The notes under the pieces were generated by a model, which did no database searches, had not been told where the DNA came from, and saw nothing but the letters and a program-made list of their open reading frames with translations. From Isoetes taiwanensis (Eukaryota > Streptophyta > Lycopodiopsida > Isoetales > Isoetaceae), in NCBI GenBank assembly GCA_021234155.1, contig JAJEKV010000012.1:2487436-2551435 (forward strand): a stretch of 64,000 bases of DNA, given 5' to 3'. This document shows positions 10,468 through 21,420 of the stretch, piece by piece. The stretch's first letter is position 1; every line of letters begins with the position of its first letter. A program made the position numbers and the translations under genes.

Positions 10468-12078
10468 TGTGACGCTCCCAGAATATATACGACCCTCGGA
10501 CGTATACATACGGGGACTTTCCCCTCCCATGGCGATCATCTCACCATGAGCAGGGCCCTCCGTCTAATTCGGGCCATCTATGAAATGAGGCCCGAAGAAG
10601 GACACGAAGGGGTCATTCGGCCCACGCCTTCAATGGGACTCCTACGTCGCGGAAGCATGAATACAAGGGTTAGCACACATCACGAATATACATAAATAAC
10701 CACCACGAAGGGTGGCGCATCCATCCAAAATACCAACGGCATAGAATATGCATCTAATCCTAAGAAAACACCCAAACCCGGGTTCTACCAGCTCGGACTC
10801 CGGGGGATCGGTGGCAATTTGGGCCTCAAGAGATCAGCGGACCCGAGTCTTGGCATGGCGTTGGCTGGCATAGAACATTGGCTAGGGTTGTCCACTCCAT
10901 CCGCCCCTCCTGTGCACACTTTGCGGATGGGTCAATTCATGCTATGGCTTTGCTATAGCCGGGGGAGACGCTAAACTCGGGGCATCACCCTGCGAGCCTA
11001 CTCCGGGTTCATGGCGCCTGGTCCGATGAGGCAGGCTCGGGGAAGCGCCCCCTCGAGAATCACAGTGGTTCCATGGGTGAGCTAGAGAATACGTGCCGCA
11101 TCAGCGACCCCCGCATCCGTACCCAACTTACTCACCCTAAATCTACTCAAAGTGCAAGGTGCTCCATACGGATCACACCTTCCCACCCAGGGAGTGTCAG
11201 ACCCATACCCGGCCCTCTACGTGACCGGCTATCAGGCCTAGCCCACTGTAGGAGTCTCAGGAGCCTTGTATGCTCATGCAAGACCCCACCCCTCATGTCT
11301 GCTTGTGTTCCTTTTGCGGTGCTAAGCGGACCATAGCATCTAGGACCCGGTGGGTTCTTGTGCACAGGCCGCAATTAATGGGACTCTACAGGGCGCTATC
11401 TAGGAGCATACTACAATACACGGTTCGGAGGTCTCTACCCCCCCTTAATCCCCCCCGTTTCAGAGTCAGACTAAACAAGGAGCCAACAATCCATCCTTTC
11501 AGAGTAGAAACCATAATTGAATATAAAGAGTACTTGCTTGTACAAACAAGGGTTAGTTTCTATGATTGAATTACAAAGAGAACAGAGAAAGACGGACACA
11601 ACCAAGTGTTAACTAGAATTCACATAGCCACCTACGAATTCTGGCTGGACTCATTCCCATGGGGGCCTCCATCTCCTCGGCGGTTGAAGATTCATTTTGT
11701 GGCTTCACGGGGGGACGGCCGGTATGGTGGTTCTCTGCAGTGGTTGATGGCATTTCGGCTCTGGCCTTCCTTGGTCGATCTTTGAGTCAATCCGGGGATA
11801 GGGGTCAAGTTGGCATCAAACTTGGCAACCCCCATGCTGCCCAATCGATTGGGGCGGTGGGCCTTCCCAATTGGTAATTATCCTAATTTCCTAGGTTATA
11901 GGTTATTATTATTAATGTGTTAAATTAGCATAGCTAATTTAATCCTTTTTGTAAGGTAACCCCTAGGTTGCAATTAAGTTCCCATACCCCCCATGGTAGC
12001 GTACCTTTAGGGAGTGGCGTGCTTGTATTTTTATGCGTGTCCCGTATAGTAGACAGTATAAATAAATGGAACGTCACA
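10468..12078 (-). repeat. 3' LTR of the gypsy element
   Basis: It is 1611 bp, from TGTGACGCTCC to GGAACGTCACA in plus orientation. It is homologous over its full length to 22599-24211. Differences between the two LTRs cluster at CAG, CTG and CCG sites. Confidence 0.92.
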
Positions 12079-12091
12079 TTCTCCCCTCCTT
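12079..12091 (-). promoter_or_regulatory. Polypurine tract (plus-strand primer) of the gypsy element
   Basis: On the minus strand this reads AAGGAGGGGAGAA and directly abuts the 3' LTR, where second-strand DNA synthesis is primed. It fixes the element's orientation. Confidence 0.85.
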
Positions 12092-12857
12092 AAAAATAAT
12101 CTGTCCTCGGCATTAGGGTTAGCTAATTGAATACATATCGTAAAAGCGAATTAGAGAATGAAGTTAAGAATATAACATTAATACGTTGAGATTATAGTAA
12201 TTTGGACAAGTAATACATTGAAGTTAAAATATCAAAGTACAAGCACCGGGGTGCTCGATACAAACTTATGATCAAAGGAGTTTAGGACCGGAGTCCGATT
12301 TAAAACATTCTGACAACAAAATTCATACATGTAGACAAAACCAATACGGGACAAGTTGGGTCATCAGCAACCCTCTATACAAGGCAGGTGACGACTTGTT
12401 CATTGGCCTGCACACAACCATATACCCGTAGGTTAATAATATGATTAAGTTGTGGTTGAAGGGACCACCCCCTGCAAATAAAAGAAAAAGTATCTAGAAG
12501 GGAATCTATCATGTGTACGGCTTGCAATTCATTGTGGCATGAGGAATGGTTCAGTTCCTCGTATAGCCGGAATGAACGCAGTCTATTTACTAGATGCCTT
12601 CCTAGCAATTCGCGGTGATCTCATCATCGGTTATTACTATCATATACGATGCGTCTACCCCTCTAAAACATGATTCTCGGTCAATCAAGCCTTCAAGCTA
12701 CTCACGGAGCGGGGTTGATAGCATCGTTGATGGTGCGACCTTGAGATTCCCGCGATGAAGTCCGGATAGTGCTTCTCAAGGTCTATCTTCATCACCCGGT
12801 AGCATCTTCAACTCGGTAAGTGCTTCCACTTGACCAAGTATTGCAACATTTGAGTCC
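12092..12857. other. Untranslated 3' part of the gypsy internal region
   Basis: It lies between the integrase C-terminus and the polypurine tract. No domain is recognised, and a 77-residue minus-strand frame (12375-12608) has no known motif. Confidence 0.5.
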
Positions 12858-14240
12858 TTACGGTACGTTTGTAAGCTCGATCAAGAAGAGCTTGGGCACT
12901 ATTTCCATTTGCTCTTCGGTCATTTCTAGGAGGGTAGGGGTATCCAAAACCTCCTCCTGGATCGGGGTGTGTTGCCGAGAAGACTCACGTGAAAGACCTT
13001 GTGGATCTTCGCCGGGTGGCAAGTCCAAGCGATATGCCTGTTCTCCCGCGGGTTCATTAATCATGAGCGGCCCGGCCCATCACGGGTGCCAACTTCTTCT
13101 GATTACCAATTTTAAGCTTGGCTTGTTTTACTTTGATCTTAAGCCAAAATGACTCACCCACGGAAGATTCGTGGGGTTGGTGCTTATCCGCTAGACTCTT
13201 CGACGGCGAGCGAGGCGGCCAATAAGTAACCAGAACTTCTTCCACCAAGGCACTGCATTTCTAAAAGGAGTTGTTGAGAGACCTCCACTTTAGAAATAGG
13301 ATTATGCCATGTGTCCGGAGTAAGACATTGATAGCCATAATTTATCATGAAAGGAGACATTCTAGAAGACTCTGCTTGAAATGCTTGTTGTAGGCTTAAT
13401 TCCACCAAGTAAATATAATCCGCCCATTGTGATTTGTTTACTCCATACATAGCTTCTTAGCATATCTTCGATAATCGATTGACGTTACGTTTGACCATCC
13501 ATGCGAGGATGGTGGTAGGCTGTACTCATGGCAAGCTTGGTGCGGATGGTGGCGAAGAAATCCTTCGAATGCACCGACAAACTTAGGATCCCTATCGATA
13601 CAATTACTCTCGGCATCCCGTGCAACCGAAAATTTCCTTTGCAAAGAGCAAGGCGTGTCGAAGGCGGTGTCCGTGGTGCGACATGGCGGGAAGTGAGCCA
13701 TCTTTGATAGTTTGTCGACCACGACCATTAAGGCATCATACCCACGGAGAATGCGTGGAAGCCCCACAATGAAATCCATGGTTATGACTTCCCACTTGGC
13801 GTTGGGCACATCCAAAGGTTGCAACTCCCGGGAACTCTTAATTGCTCGACCTTGGTTTGTTGACAAACAAACGACAATCGCTTTGATGTACCTAGCAATA
13901 TGCTTCTTCATGGAAGCCAAAAATAGCTGGAGCGGATCTTAAAGTAAGTTTTCATAAAACCCGCATGTCCTGCTATAGGGCTGTTATTATTGTGTGTCGT
14001 GGAGAATCGACTTTCGCACCCAAGCAAGTCATTTGGAACACACAACTTATCTTTGTAATATAATAAATTGCCCTCCTTCTTATATGAACGGAATGCTTCA
14101 CGTTCTCTATCGGTACGGGCTTCCTTACCCAAACTTTCCCAAATATTACAGAATTCGGGATCTGTGGGCAAGGTCTGTTCTATCTGCTTCCCAAACTCGC
14201 TGGTGAGTGTGGAAATGGCATTACAATGGGTGCGGGTTAT
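12858..14240 (-). pseudogene. Gypsy integrase (zinc-binding, catalytic core, GPY/F-like end), frame-broken
   Basis: Integrase joins retroelement cDNA to chromosomal DNA. Reading right to left, the HHCC-type N-terminal domain ends GHAGFMKTYFKIRSSYFWLP (about 13,908-13,970). The catalytic core follows (13,438-13,920), with WEVITMDFIVGLP carrying the first catalytic Asp, DALMVVVDKLSKMAHF, and a degraded second-Asp motif near DRDPKFVGAFEGF. Then come WADYIYLVELSLQQAFQ and the C-terminal AYRLDLPPGE, typical of the gypsy integrase GPY/F region (about 13,040). Several frameshifts separate the parts, so no intact protein is encoded as read. Its link to RNase H is interrupted by the MITE at 14249-14920; removing the MITE and one duplication restores the join ALSRHPF-ITRTHCNAI. 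Confidence 0.85.
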
Positions 14241-14928
14241 GAAGGGATCAGGGTAAAAATTAAGGACGATTAATCGCAAACGGGCTATTTTATTTTAAAT
14301 TTTTTAATTAAGATTTGACAGATTAGTAGGATCAATTTCCCATTTTTTAGAGATACAATCGCCCATATAAAATTCTTTTTTATCATGTGAAAAGGGGAAA
14401 TCGCCCAAGTCATGATTCCTTTACGTGCATTGTAAAAAGGGATTAGCCCATGTTTGATTTTTTGAACATATAAGTTAAATGGAAATAGCCCAAAATTACT
14501 TACATTCATGGGTGATAACCTACCCCGTCATCACCATTATCCAAAATTCGATTTAGGGCATTTCAAATTAGGGTTCGAATCAGGTATTTTCGTGGCACAA
14601 TTACTTCTGAAGTAAATTGTATGTTGCATTTGGTATGAATATAAATTAAGTTTTGGTAATGACGATTAACATTTAAATGGTGTGAGAAACGACAATTTGT
14701 TATTTTAAATGGTTACATCAATGCCTTATATTTGTGTATTGGAGTCGTGGAAAAACAAAAGAAAATAAAATATTATGAAAATTAAATAGCCCATCAAAAT
14801 AAATATAATATTATCATAAAAAAATCGCCCAAATATTAATTAATAATAATAAAATTATACTAAAAAATCGCCCATGGTTAATAACTTAAAAAATAACAGG
14901 TGCTGATAATTTTTACCCTGGAAGGGAT
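14241..14928. mobile_element. hAT-type MITE (14249-14920) with 8-bp target duplications
   Basis: The insert begins CAGGGTAAAAATTA (14249-14262) and ends with the exact reverse complement TAATTTTTACCCTG (14907-14920). It is flanked by perfect 8-bp duplications GAAGGGAT (14241-14248 and 14921-14928). CAGGG termini with 8-bp duplications are the signature of hAT transposons. The 672-bp body is very AT-rich, has no transposase, and repeats the motif (A/T)TCGCCCA. It is a non-autonomous element younger than its gypsy host. Confidence 0.93.
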
Positions 14929-16150
14929 GACGTGACAAAGCATCCGCAACCACATTGTGCTTTCTTGGCTTGTATACAATCTCGAAGTCATATTCCTCGA
15001 GGAATTCCATCCATCTTCGCTGACGGAGATTCAGATTTGGCTGGGTGGATAGATAGCGGAGACTCTGATGATCCGTATCCAGCTGAAATCTTCTACCAAG
15101 AAGGTAGTGTCTCCAAATACGGAGAGCACGAACAACTGCCAGCAATTCTGGTCATGGGTAGGGTATGTTGCTTCTGCATCATTCATCTTCTTTGAATCGT
15201 AAGCAACAACTCTCCCCTCACGCATTAGAACTCCACCGGTAGCTATCTTACTAAGCGTCGGTGGCTCTTGATTTATCCTTTTCGGGATCGGGCAAGGTAA
15301 GGATCGTGCGGATGTTAAGGCATCCTTGAGCCGAAAAGCCGGCTTGGACTTTTGTTTTCCAATGTTCCATCCAATCCTTTACTTTCTCATGCCTTGTGAG
15401 ATTAGTAAGAGGTGCGGCAATTGTTGCAAAATCCTTAACAAATTTTCGATAATATCCTGCGAGTCCCAAGAAACTCGGGACCCTCGAAACATTAGCTGGA
15501 ATGGGCCAATCCTTTCTCGCTTCTATCTTAGCGGGTCTTGTAGCAATTCCTTCTGGCTGAGATAATATGCCCCAAATAGTCTACCCTGAGTGGCGAACTT
15601 GCATTTAGAGAACTTGGCAAAAGAGGCGATGGCCTTAGCTTTTGCAAAGCTAATCGAAGATGTTGTTCATGTTGCGCAAGGTTTTACTATAGATGAGAAT
15701 GTCATCAAAGAAAATGACAACAAAATCATCCAAGTATTGGCGGAAGATGTCATTCATCAAACGCATAAGCGTTGCGGGGGCATTGGTCAATCAAAAGGCA
15801 TGACGGTAAATTCATAATGCCCATATCCGGTGCGAAAAGCGGACTTATGGATGTCCTCTTCCTTAATCCTTATCGATGGTACCGGGCGCAAATCAATCTT
15901 TTGAAATATTTTGCTCCTTGCAACCGGTCCATAAGATCATCTGCCGCCTAGGCAAAGCATAGCGATTCTTGATGGTATGCTTATTGAGTTGCCTATAATC
16001 AATACACATCCTTAAGGAGCCATCTTTCTTCTTGACAAAAGAATAGGGCGCCAAATGGTGAAACTCTTGGGCGAATAAACCCCAAATTCAGTAACTCTTG
16101 TATTTGTTTCTTAAGCTCGCTAACTCAGGAGGACTCATTTAGATGCGGGG
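14929..16150 (-). pseudogene. Gypsy reverse transcriptase and RNase H, frame-broken
   Basis: Reverse transcriptase copies element RNA into DNA and RNase H removes the RNA strand. From right to left: [13 protein letters not shown] (about 16,110), [18 protein letters not shown] (about 16,000), [15 protein letters not shown] (about 15,810) and the catalytic box FFDDILIYS (about 15,690). Next come the thumb motif GLAGYYRKFVKDFA (15,469-15,430) and RNase H motifs [49 protein letters not shown] and [11 protein letters not shown] (14,929). The catalytic Asp pair is visible, but single-base frame breaks prevent a continuous protein. The order RT, RNase H, integrase is diagnostic of Ty3/gypsy. Confidence 0.9.
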
Positions 16151-16439
16151 GCTTTCTTTGGTAGGCTTAGTACACAGTTCAAGAGTTATCTCACATTCCA
16201 CCCCTCGAAAGGAAGAAGCTTGTGGATCTCATCACGGAAAGAGATCGCTAAATTCTCGAAGAAGGGTAGCAATGTCCAGATGGTAAAGCGTCGATTACTT
16301 GCTGCTTTGTTTGGAGTCCAGACTCAATGGAAGCAAATTTAATGAGGCAAAGGAGTTCATTCTAGCATTATAGCTTTTTCCTAGCCGCTTTTCTCGACAT
16401 TGATTGCATGGCGGGTGTAATGAATCACCTTTTATCGTC

Positions 16440-16830
16440 ACACGTGCTCCATTAGCGGCGTTGAAGGTGACCTCCCCTTTTCGCGATCTATGTGGGCCCC
16501 GGCAGACGCTAAAAACTCCATTCCCACAATAAGATCATATTTGCCAATGTCCATTAACTTCGGCACCCAAGGCAACCGTGCACGGCAACCGCATTTTAAG
16601 GTTATCACGGCCATGAGTGTGTGCGATCTTCCCAGCTAGCTAATGTGACTGGCTTAGGTGGGGATTTCAACGTTTGCATTTGCGAGTACACAGGCCATTC
16701 TAGGAGAAGCAAAATTATGTGTACTACGTGTCCATCAAAATTATGAAGGGCTTCTTGTCTACTTGGCCTATTGTAGAAATAACAAAAGGTGACTTTTCGG
16801 CGTTACTGTTTTCTATAGCGGCAAGAATAT
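16440..16830 (-). pseudogene. Gypsy aspartic protease, frame-broken at the active site
   Basis: The retroviral-type aspartic protease cleaves Gag-Pol. The frame reads SPFVISTIGQVDKKPFIILM and ends at DT (16,724). The continuation in the next frame (STHNFASPRMA, VLANANVEIPT) is the expected follow-on of a D-T-G active site. Two bases appear to be missing exactly at the catalytic DTG, so the protein stops there as read. The downstream half to about 16,440 is degenerate. Confidence 0.75.
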
Positions 16831-18115
16831 GAGACGCACCATGAATGTACTTTCGGGAGCCTCGTCTTCCGCGGCAAAGATTGGACTCAAATCTTCCCAA
16901 TCCAGTCGGCCATGGCCGGTTGAGCGTCTGGCGTGGCGTCACGGACAATTCTGCATGAAGTGTCCGGGCCTCATCTGCCGTAGCATGCCTTATCTCGTGA
17001 GCTGTTCTCACGGCCTCCTTAGGGATGGGTAAGAGGCCCCGAACTTCCTTACCCGCATTGTTACGCTTATCCGGCGTGCTAAAGGCGACTTTCTTCTCCG
17101 GCGGCCATAAGAATTGTCTTGAGAGGGCCCCGGACTTGGCGAGCGGGGTTTGTAAGGTGTGGGCGGCCGTGGCTGCAGTAAGGAGCGTGGTCGCGGATAT
17201 CGGCTCCTTGGCGTGTCCTCCTCAAGGCTTAATGCCTTAGCTTCCGCCCTCAACTCTTCGACTTTGGGTCGATGGCCTTGACCATTCGTTTTAATGGATG
17301 GGGCCAACCCTTCAATGTAGCCCTCTTGCTCTTTTCTCATTCATTCACGCACATTACAACCTCAAGCGCATGAATTGCGTCGGTGTAGGCCTGCCGCGGA
17401 CATGCCTTTTGTTTCCAACCTATAGAAGGTGCGAATCTGTTGGCATTTGTGCGACGCGAGGCGCGTAATGCGATTTAAAAGCTTTAGCAAACTTCACGAA
17501 CTTGCATCCGCTCCTATTGGGGTGTTTAGCTCGGGCGTAACCCTTCCACCAAATCACGAGGCAGCTCCGGTAAGGTTCGTGGTGGCGACCTTCCCCTGTA
17601 TCTTTCTCTGTCATCCCATAGGACTTTCCGAATTCCTTCATTTCGTCCAACCAAGATTCCGCATTCAAGCCTCCTCTGGATTTCCCATCAAACTGAGCCA
17701 ACTTCCGGTTCTTCCATATACTAGTGATGGCTGTATCAACAGTTTTTCGGTATTCCTTATCCTTACGCCTTGAATGGTCACTGTCTGATAGCGAGGACCC
17801 CGAAGAACCCGAAGTGGTTGAATGTGAGGAAGCGGCGCTATCCTTAGAGGAACTTCGTTGACGTTTAGCATGAGTCCTTCTCATGCAGTGCGGGGCTAGC
17901 TCGGGAGGAGATGGTTTGTCGCGGTGGACTCAATGGTTCGGAGGTAATTCCGGTCCGTCCTCCTGAGTATGTGGCAGTGGATTGGTATGCAACACATAAG
18001 CCTGTAACTCGCCGAGTTGCCTTTTCATTAACATCAATTCCTGTTCAGGGGTGAGCCTACTGGCGTTGGAGGGTGTTTGCCAAGCGGCGTTACGTACACC
18101 GTCTATAGGAATCAT
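16830..18115 (-). pseudogene. Gypsy gag (capsid) region, frame-broken
   Basis: Gag forms the virus-like particle. The N-terminal piece (18115-17930) has RLTPEQELMLMKRQLGELQA, a short amphipathic helix. The central piece (17884-17420) has a Ser-rich basic start, then RKLAQFDGKSRGG, ESWLDEMKEF and FVKFAKAFKSHYAPRVAQ, the retrotransposon gag core. The C-terminal piece (17340-17008) is Pro/Arg-rich (RSRYPRPRSLLQPRPPTPY). I cannot find an intact CCHC zinc knuckle. Frame breaks separate the three pieces. Confidence 0.8.
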
Positions 18116-18348
18116 TCATGAATATATAAGCAGATTTACCTTAATGTACAATCCCTTTTTAAGTTAATCGAAACAAAAGTATATACAAACAGAAGACAAT
18201 ATTTGTATTTCATTCAAGTTAATTATAACAACGGGTTGATTGATACATGGATTGAGACAAAAATAGGTATGATACAATGGGAACTTTGAAAGTTCTACTT
18301 GCACACAGCGTAACCACTACAACGGAAACACAACGGAAGAGACCAAGC

Positions 18349-18780
18349 CTAGGGGTTGGCGAAAGTCTGAGGATCGCGTAGTAAGTACTCTCCGCATGCG
18401 GCTCGGACGAGTTTATAGCGTGCCCAGGCTTGGACAATGATGGCTTGGTACTCCCATGTTGGGCTGATAATCAGAAGATTAAAGAGCCTTCGCATTGCAT
18501 AAAAGAGTTGCCAAAGATGGTCGTTGGCGTCCTCGAAGGCTTCGTGCCTGGTCATATTCGGTAGTCCAGTGCGACCACGGGGTCATCTTTAGATCCTCGG
18601 CTTCGATCCACGAGGATGTTAACTATCTCCGACCCTTTGTCGTGGTGGTAGAGTTCTCACGGTGGCGGTGGTTCGATGTCAGCGCCTTCCTCCCACTCAC
18701 GGATATTCACCATATCTCTGGCCATAGTCTTGATCCGGTGGTCCGGGATCGTCCCTCCTAACCATATCGGTGATTCTTTC
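18349..18780 (-). pseudogene. Accessory reading frame next to gag, unknown function
   Basis: This is a protein-like stretch on the same strand as gag-pol. The piece 18555-18349 reads ANDHLWQLFYAMRRLFNLLI followed by WEYQAIIVQAWARYKLVRA and looks helical. An upstream piece in another frame (about 18,780-18,600) has MARDMVNIREWEEG and DIEPPPP. No family is recognised. It could be a degenerate extra Gag-like protein. A consensus TATA box lies about 230 bp upstream. Confidence 0.35.
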
Positions 18781-19013
18781 CTCATACTCCCAAATGTTTT
18801 GTAATTCCATTATATTCCATTTTGTAATTCCATTATATTCTAAAGTTTTAATACTTTTGAAGAGGATGTCATAAAAAGAACAATTTAGTTATACTCATCA
18901 AGAAAACTTTGTATTTAATAAGTAGATAAGGTACACCATTTTTCAATATGGTTTAAACAATTGCCAATCCAAAATCTCATAAATACATGTGTATATATAT
19001 ATATATGACAAAA

Positions 19014-19022
19014 TTTATATAG
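19014..19022 (-). promoter_or_regulatory. TATA-box-like sequence inside the gypsy accessory region
   Basis: The minus strand reads CTATATAAA within an AT-rich gap (18,790-19,030) between two accessory reading frames. The gap also holds a 24-bp tandem duplication around 18,800-18,840 and a (TA)n run at 18,991-19,006. It could drive a separate transcript of the gag-proximal frame. This is inference from sequence and position only. Confidence 0.3.
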
Positions 19023-19060
19023 CACCCTTAGTTCAGGAACTAGGCCCTGCCTCTTTATCC

Positions 19061-20437
19061 TTAGCCTAGGAGGTGGTGGAGGTGGTCGGTGTCATGGCGA
19101 GAGCTACCCGGGGTCCCCTTTGGCGCCCCGGATGCAACCTCCGGTGGATAGGCAGCGGCCAATGGGGCTGCCGTGAGGTGAGGAGCTTCATGCCCATCAA
19201 GGCGCAATATCCGGCCCAAGGCGTAAGGGCAAGATCCCGTCGTGCAGTACATACGTAAGCGTGCGATAGGGAAAGCTTCTTGTGGCGGCCGGTGTAGAAA
19301 GTATTGCGGAGGGCCCACCATGAAGCTTGACCTCGGCCCTAAATCGGGCTATGAAGAGGACTTGCCCGTATTTGAAGGCCGACAAAAAAAGCGGGTAAGA
19401 TGGTTACCCGGCACTTTCCCTTGCGAAGTCTCGGATCTTCGCAACTTCTTTATCCGGTCCATGGGGACTTCTTCCTCCTTGAGCTCTGTTGCTCCTCCTT
19501 TCTTGTCTTGTGAGGGTTATGGTATAAATCTTCACCCTCATCATCATCGAAGCCGGAGGGAACTTCCACCATATTAATGTTTGGGACGTGAGGTCCCATA
19601 GCCGAGTGAAGGCATCAGTGCGAGGCGGCGGCGGTTTCTGCATCCTTTTAAGTCCGAAGGCGTAATAGAGTCTCCGCCCGGCTCTAGAGTCTCCCCGACG
19701 GAACTGAAGGAGCTGGTGCACCTCAGGAGGAAGCTTCGGTAGAAGTGAAGTCAATGAAATCATCCATACAATACTCCGGCAAGCTCGTAGAGTACATGGT
19801 CTTTGCGCTGCGTCGAAATCCGCCACCACATGATACGCCCGGATAATATCATCCAAGAGAAGGTATTCCTACTGGTGATAAATAAGCGAAGGCCGTCTAA
19901 CCGACAAGCCTATCGATTGGTCGCGCGGCGGTGGTAGCTCCTCACGCTAGCTCTTTCCAAGCAGGCAAAGTAAGCCCATCCCTATATGCTCGTCATCCCC
20001 CTCCTCGGGAGGATTCCGGCAGCTTGCCCTTTCTGCGCCGGCAAGGTTTCATCCTCAACGTATTGGTCCATGAGGATGGCTAGAGCGAAAGTAGCTTCCG
20101 GATCTTTGCTGCCCTCGATCTTTGGACCAGCGGTAGGTGTTTACCCCATCGGAGTTTCCCCTTCAAGGCGTCATAAGCATGTGTGTCCCCGCCTAGCATC
20201 TGCGCGAACTATCTCCGCTCCAAATACAAGTGGGAGGATCCCCTAGAGGAATACCACAGAGGAAGCATTTCCTCCATGTAAAGTCAAGGAATCCGGCATA
20301 GTCCGGGATGCACGCAGATGTTGGCAAGGAGATCTATGCGTTGGCATAGCAAAGGTCTGCAGCGGTCGAAGGGAACCTGTGGATCCCATTTCTCTCCATC
20401 AAGGTACCGAGGCGGCAAGGTGGCGGCGGCAGCCATG
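19061..20437 (-). pseudogene. Long accessory reading frame of the gypsy element, unknown function
   Basis: It starts at ATG 20437 in a strong context (GCCATGGCTGCC), directly after a pyrimidine-rich CTTCTAG resembling a splice acceptor. The N-terminus reads MAAAATLPPRYLDGEKWDPQ, followed by VPFDRCRPLLCQRIDLLANI. Further protein-like pieces are KDPEATFALAILMDQYVEDE (about 20,060), DIIRAYHVVADFDAAQRP (19,850) and an acidic patch SGFDDDEGEDLYHN (about 19,540). About 450 codons are covered, with many frame breaks. No domain is recognised. Its strand and its position between an H3-like domain and gag suggest it belongs to the element. Confidence 0.45.
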
Positions 20438-20584
20438 GCTAGAAGGGAGGAGAGAGGAAAAAAAAGCGTTTAAAATAACCTTACGATCCCCTTTTAAACC
20501 CTCTTATTAAAGCTGGCGTCGGCATTTTTATTTTAAATTTAACATAAAAAAAAACATTAAACTTTTAATTCAAAATAAAACCTC

Positions 20585-20590
20585 TTTATT
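20585..20590 (-). terminator. Poly(A) signal AATAAA after the H3-like domain
   Basis: On the minus strand AATAAA lies 42 bases after the stop codon of the H3-like frame, a normal plant 3' UTR distance. It may mark the 3' end of a captured histone gene or of a transcript peculiar to the element. Confidence 0.35.
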
Positions 20591-20631
20591 AATTATCACA
20601 AAAGATATGTACAAATGCGGATCCCCCGCAA

Positions 20632-20995
20632 TTAGGCTAAGGTTGCTCCCCGTATCCTACCGGCGAGGGCTAAATCCTTAGGCATTATGGTGACCCTCTT
20701 TGCGTGGATAGCGCAAAGGTTGGCATCACCAAAAGTGCTATCAAGTAGGCTTGACCTCTTCTTGGAGGCGCCAAAATTACAAAAGGTGCGGAAAGCGGAG
20801 TCGGTCTTAAATTGGCGTGCGATCTCGTTACCCGACCTACGAAAAGGTAGCTTCACGGTCGGAAGGTCCGTGGACTTTACGAAATTTCGCGGATCTCCCG
20901 CAATGCCCGCGATCATCGGGTCGGAACCGATGAGGCTTCGGCGTGGCCCTAGGCCCCGGCGATGTTGGCACCGTCTTAGCCCCAAAGCCGCGGGA
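20632..20995 (-). pseudogene. Histone H3-like domain carried inside the gypsy element
   Basis: The last 45 codons include [15 protein letters not shown] (20718-20674), identical to the H3 alpha-2/loop-2 region, followed by LALAGRIRG in place of the usual IQLARRIRG. Upstream are [12 protein letters not shown] and EIARQFKTD (H3: KSTELLIRKLPF, EIAQDFKTD). In the neighbouring frame are KPHRFRP (20938-20918) and GQAYLIAL (H3: EAYLVGL). The histone fold is therefore present end to end but split by two or three frame changes. The N-terminal tail before KPHRFRP reads [15 protein letters not shown], not the canonical ARTKQTARKS tail, so it is a divergent H3 or a CENH3-style tail on an H3-like core. 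It is on the gag-pol strand, between the 5' LTR and gag. Confidence 0.85.
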
Positions 20996-21059
20996 GTTAT
21001 CCACTCTGCTGCGCCTCCGTTCGGGCTGGTCTTCTTCCCAAAAGCCCCGCCGGTCTTTA

Positions 21060-21340
21060 ACTTATCCTTGTATTGGCTGCTTAGGCCTTATGGGCAACTC
21101 CCTTCCTCCGGAGCTTAGCGGTCGGATCGTCGGTTTTGGGTTCGAGCCACTCCCGGATGCACCTCCTCCCTGTTGGTCCTGGCTGATCTTGTCGGTCCGC
21201 TCCTCTTGCTCCAACTTCGGCGCTCTTCCCGAGCTCTCCTTAGGTCTTCTTGGATCTGAGCAAAAAGTTGGGCTGCGGCCGCGGCGATTAAGTTGGCGAT
21301 GGTACCTTAATGGCGAAGACCCATATCTATCCCGAATAGT
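21060..21340 (-). pseudogene. Coiled-coil/basic accessory segment preceding the H3-like domain
   Basis: The frame reads ANLIAAAAAQLFAQIQEDLR then RAREERRSWSKRSGPTRSAR, an Ala-rich helix followed by a heptad-like charged helix and a basic tract. It lies directly upstream (right) of the H3-like tail on the same strand and could have been the N-terminal part of one fusion protein. No family is recognised, and frames change before the H3-like part. Confidence 0.35.
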
Positions 21341-21420
21341 TGTCGGATAGTCTATGCCGATGTCGGGGATTTCTCCCGGACAAAGCTGTTGGAACCCTCA
21401 TGCCATTGGTATGGGGAACC

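Noticed and set aside
20632-20995. An ordinary host histone H3 gene that the retrotransposon merely sits beside
   Set aside because: It lies well inside the paired LTRs, primer site and target duplications, so it is within the element as integrated; capture from a host gene remains possible.
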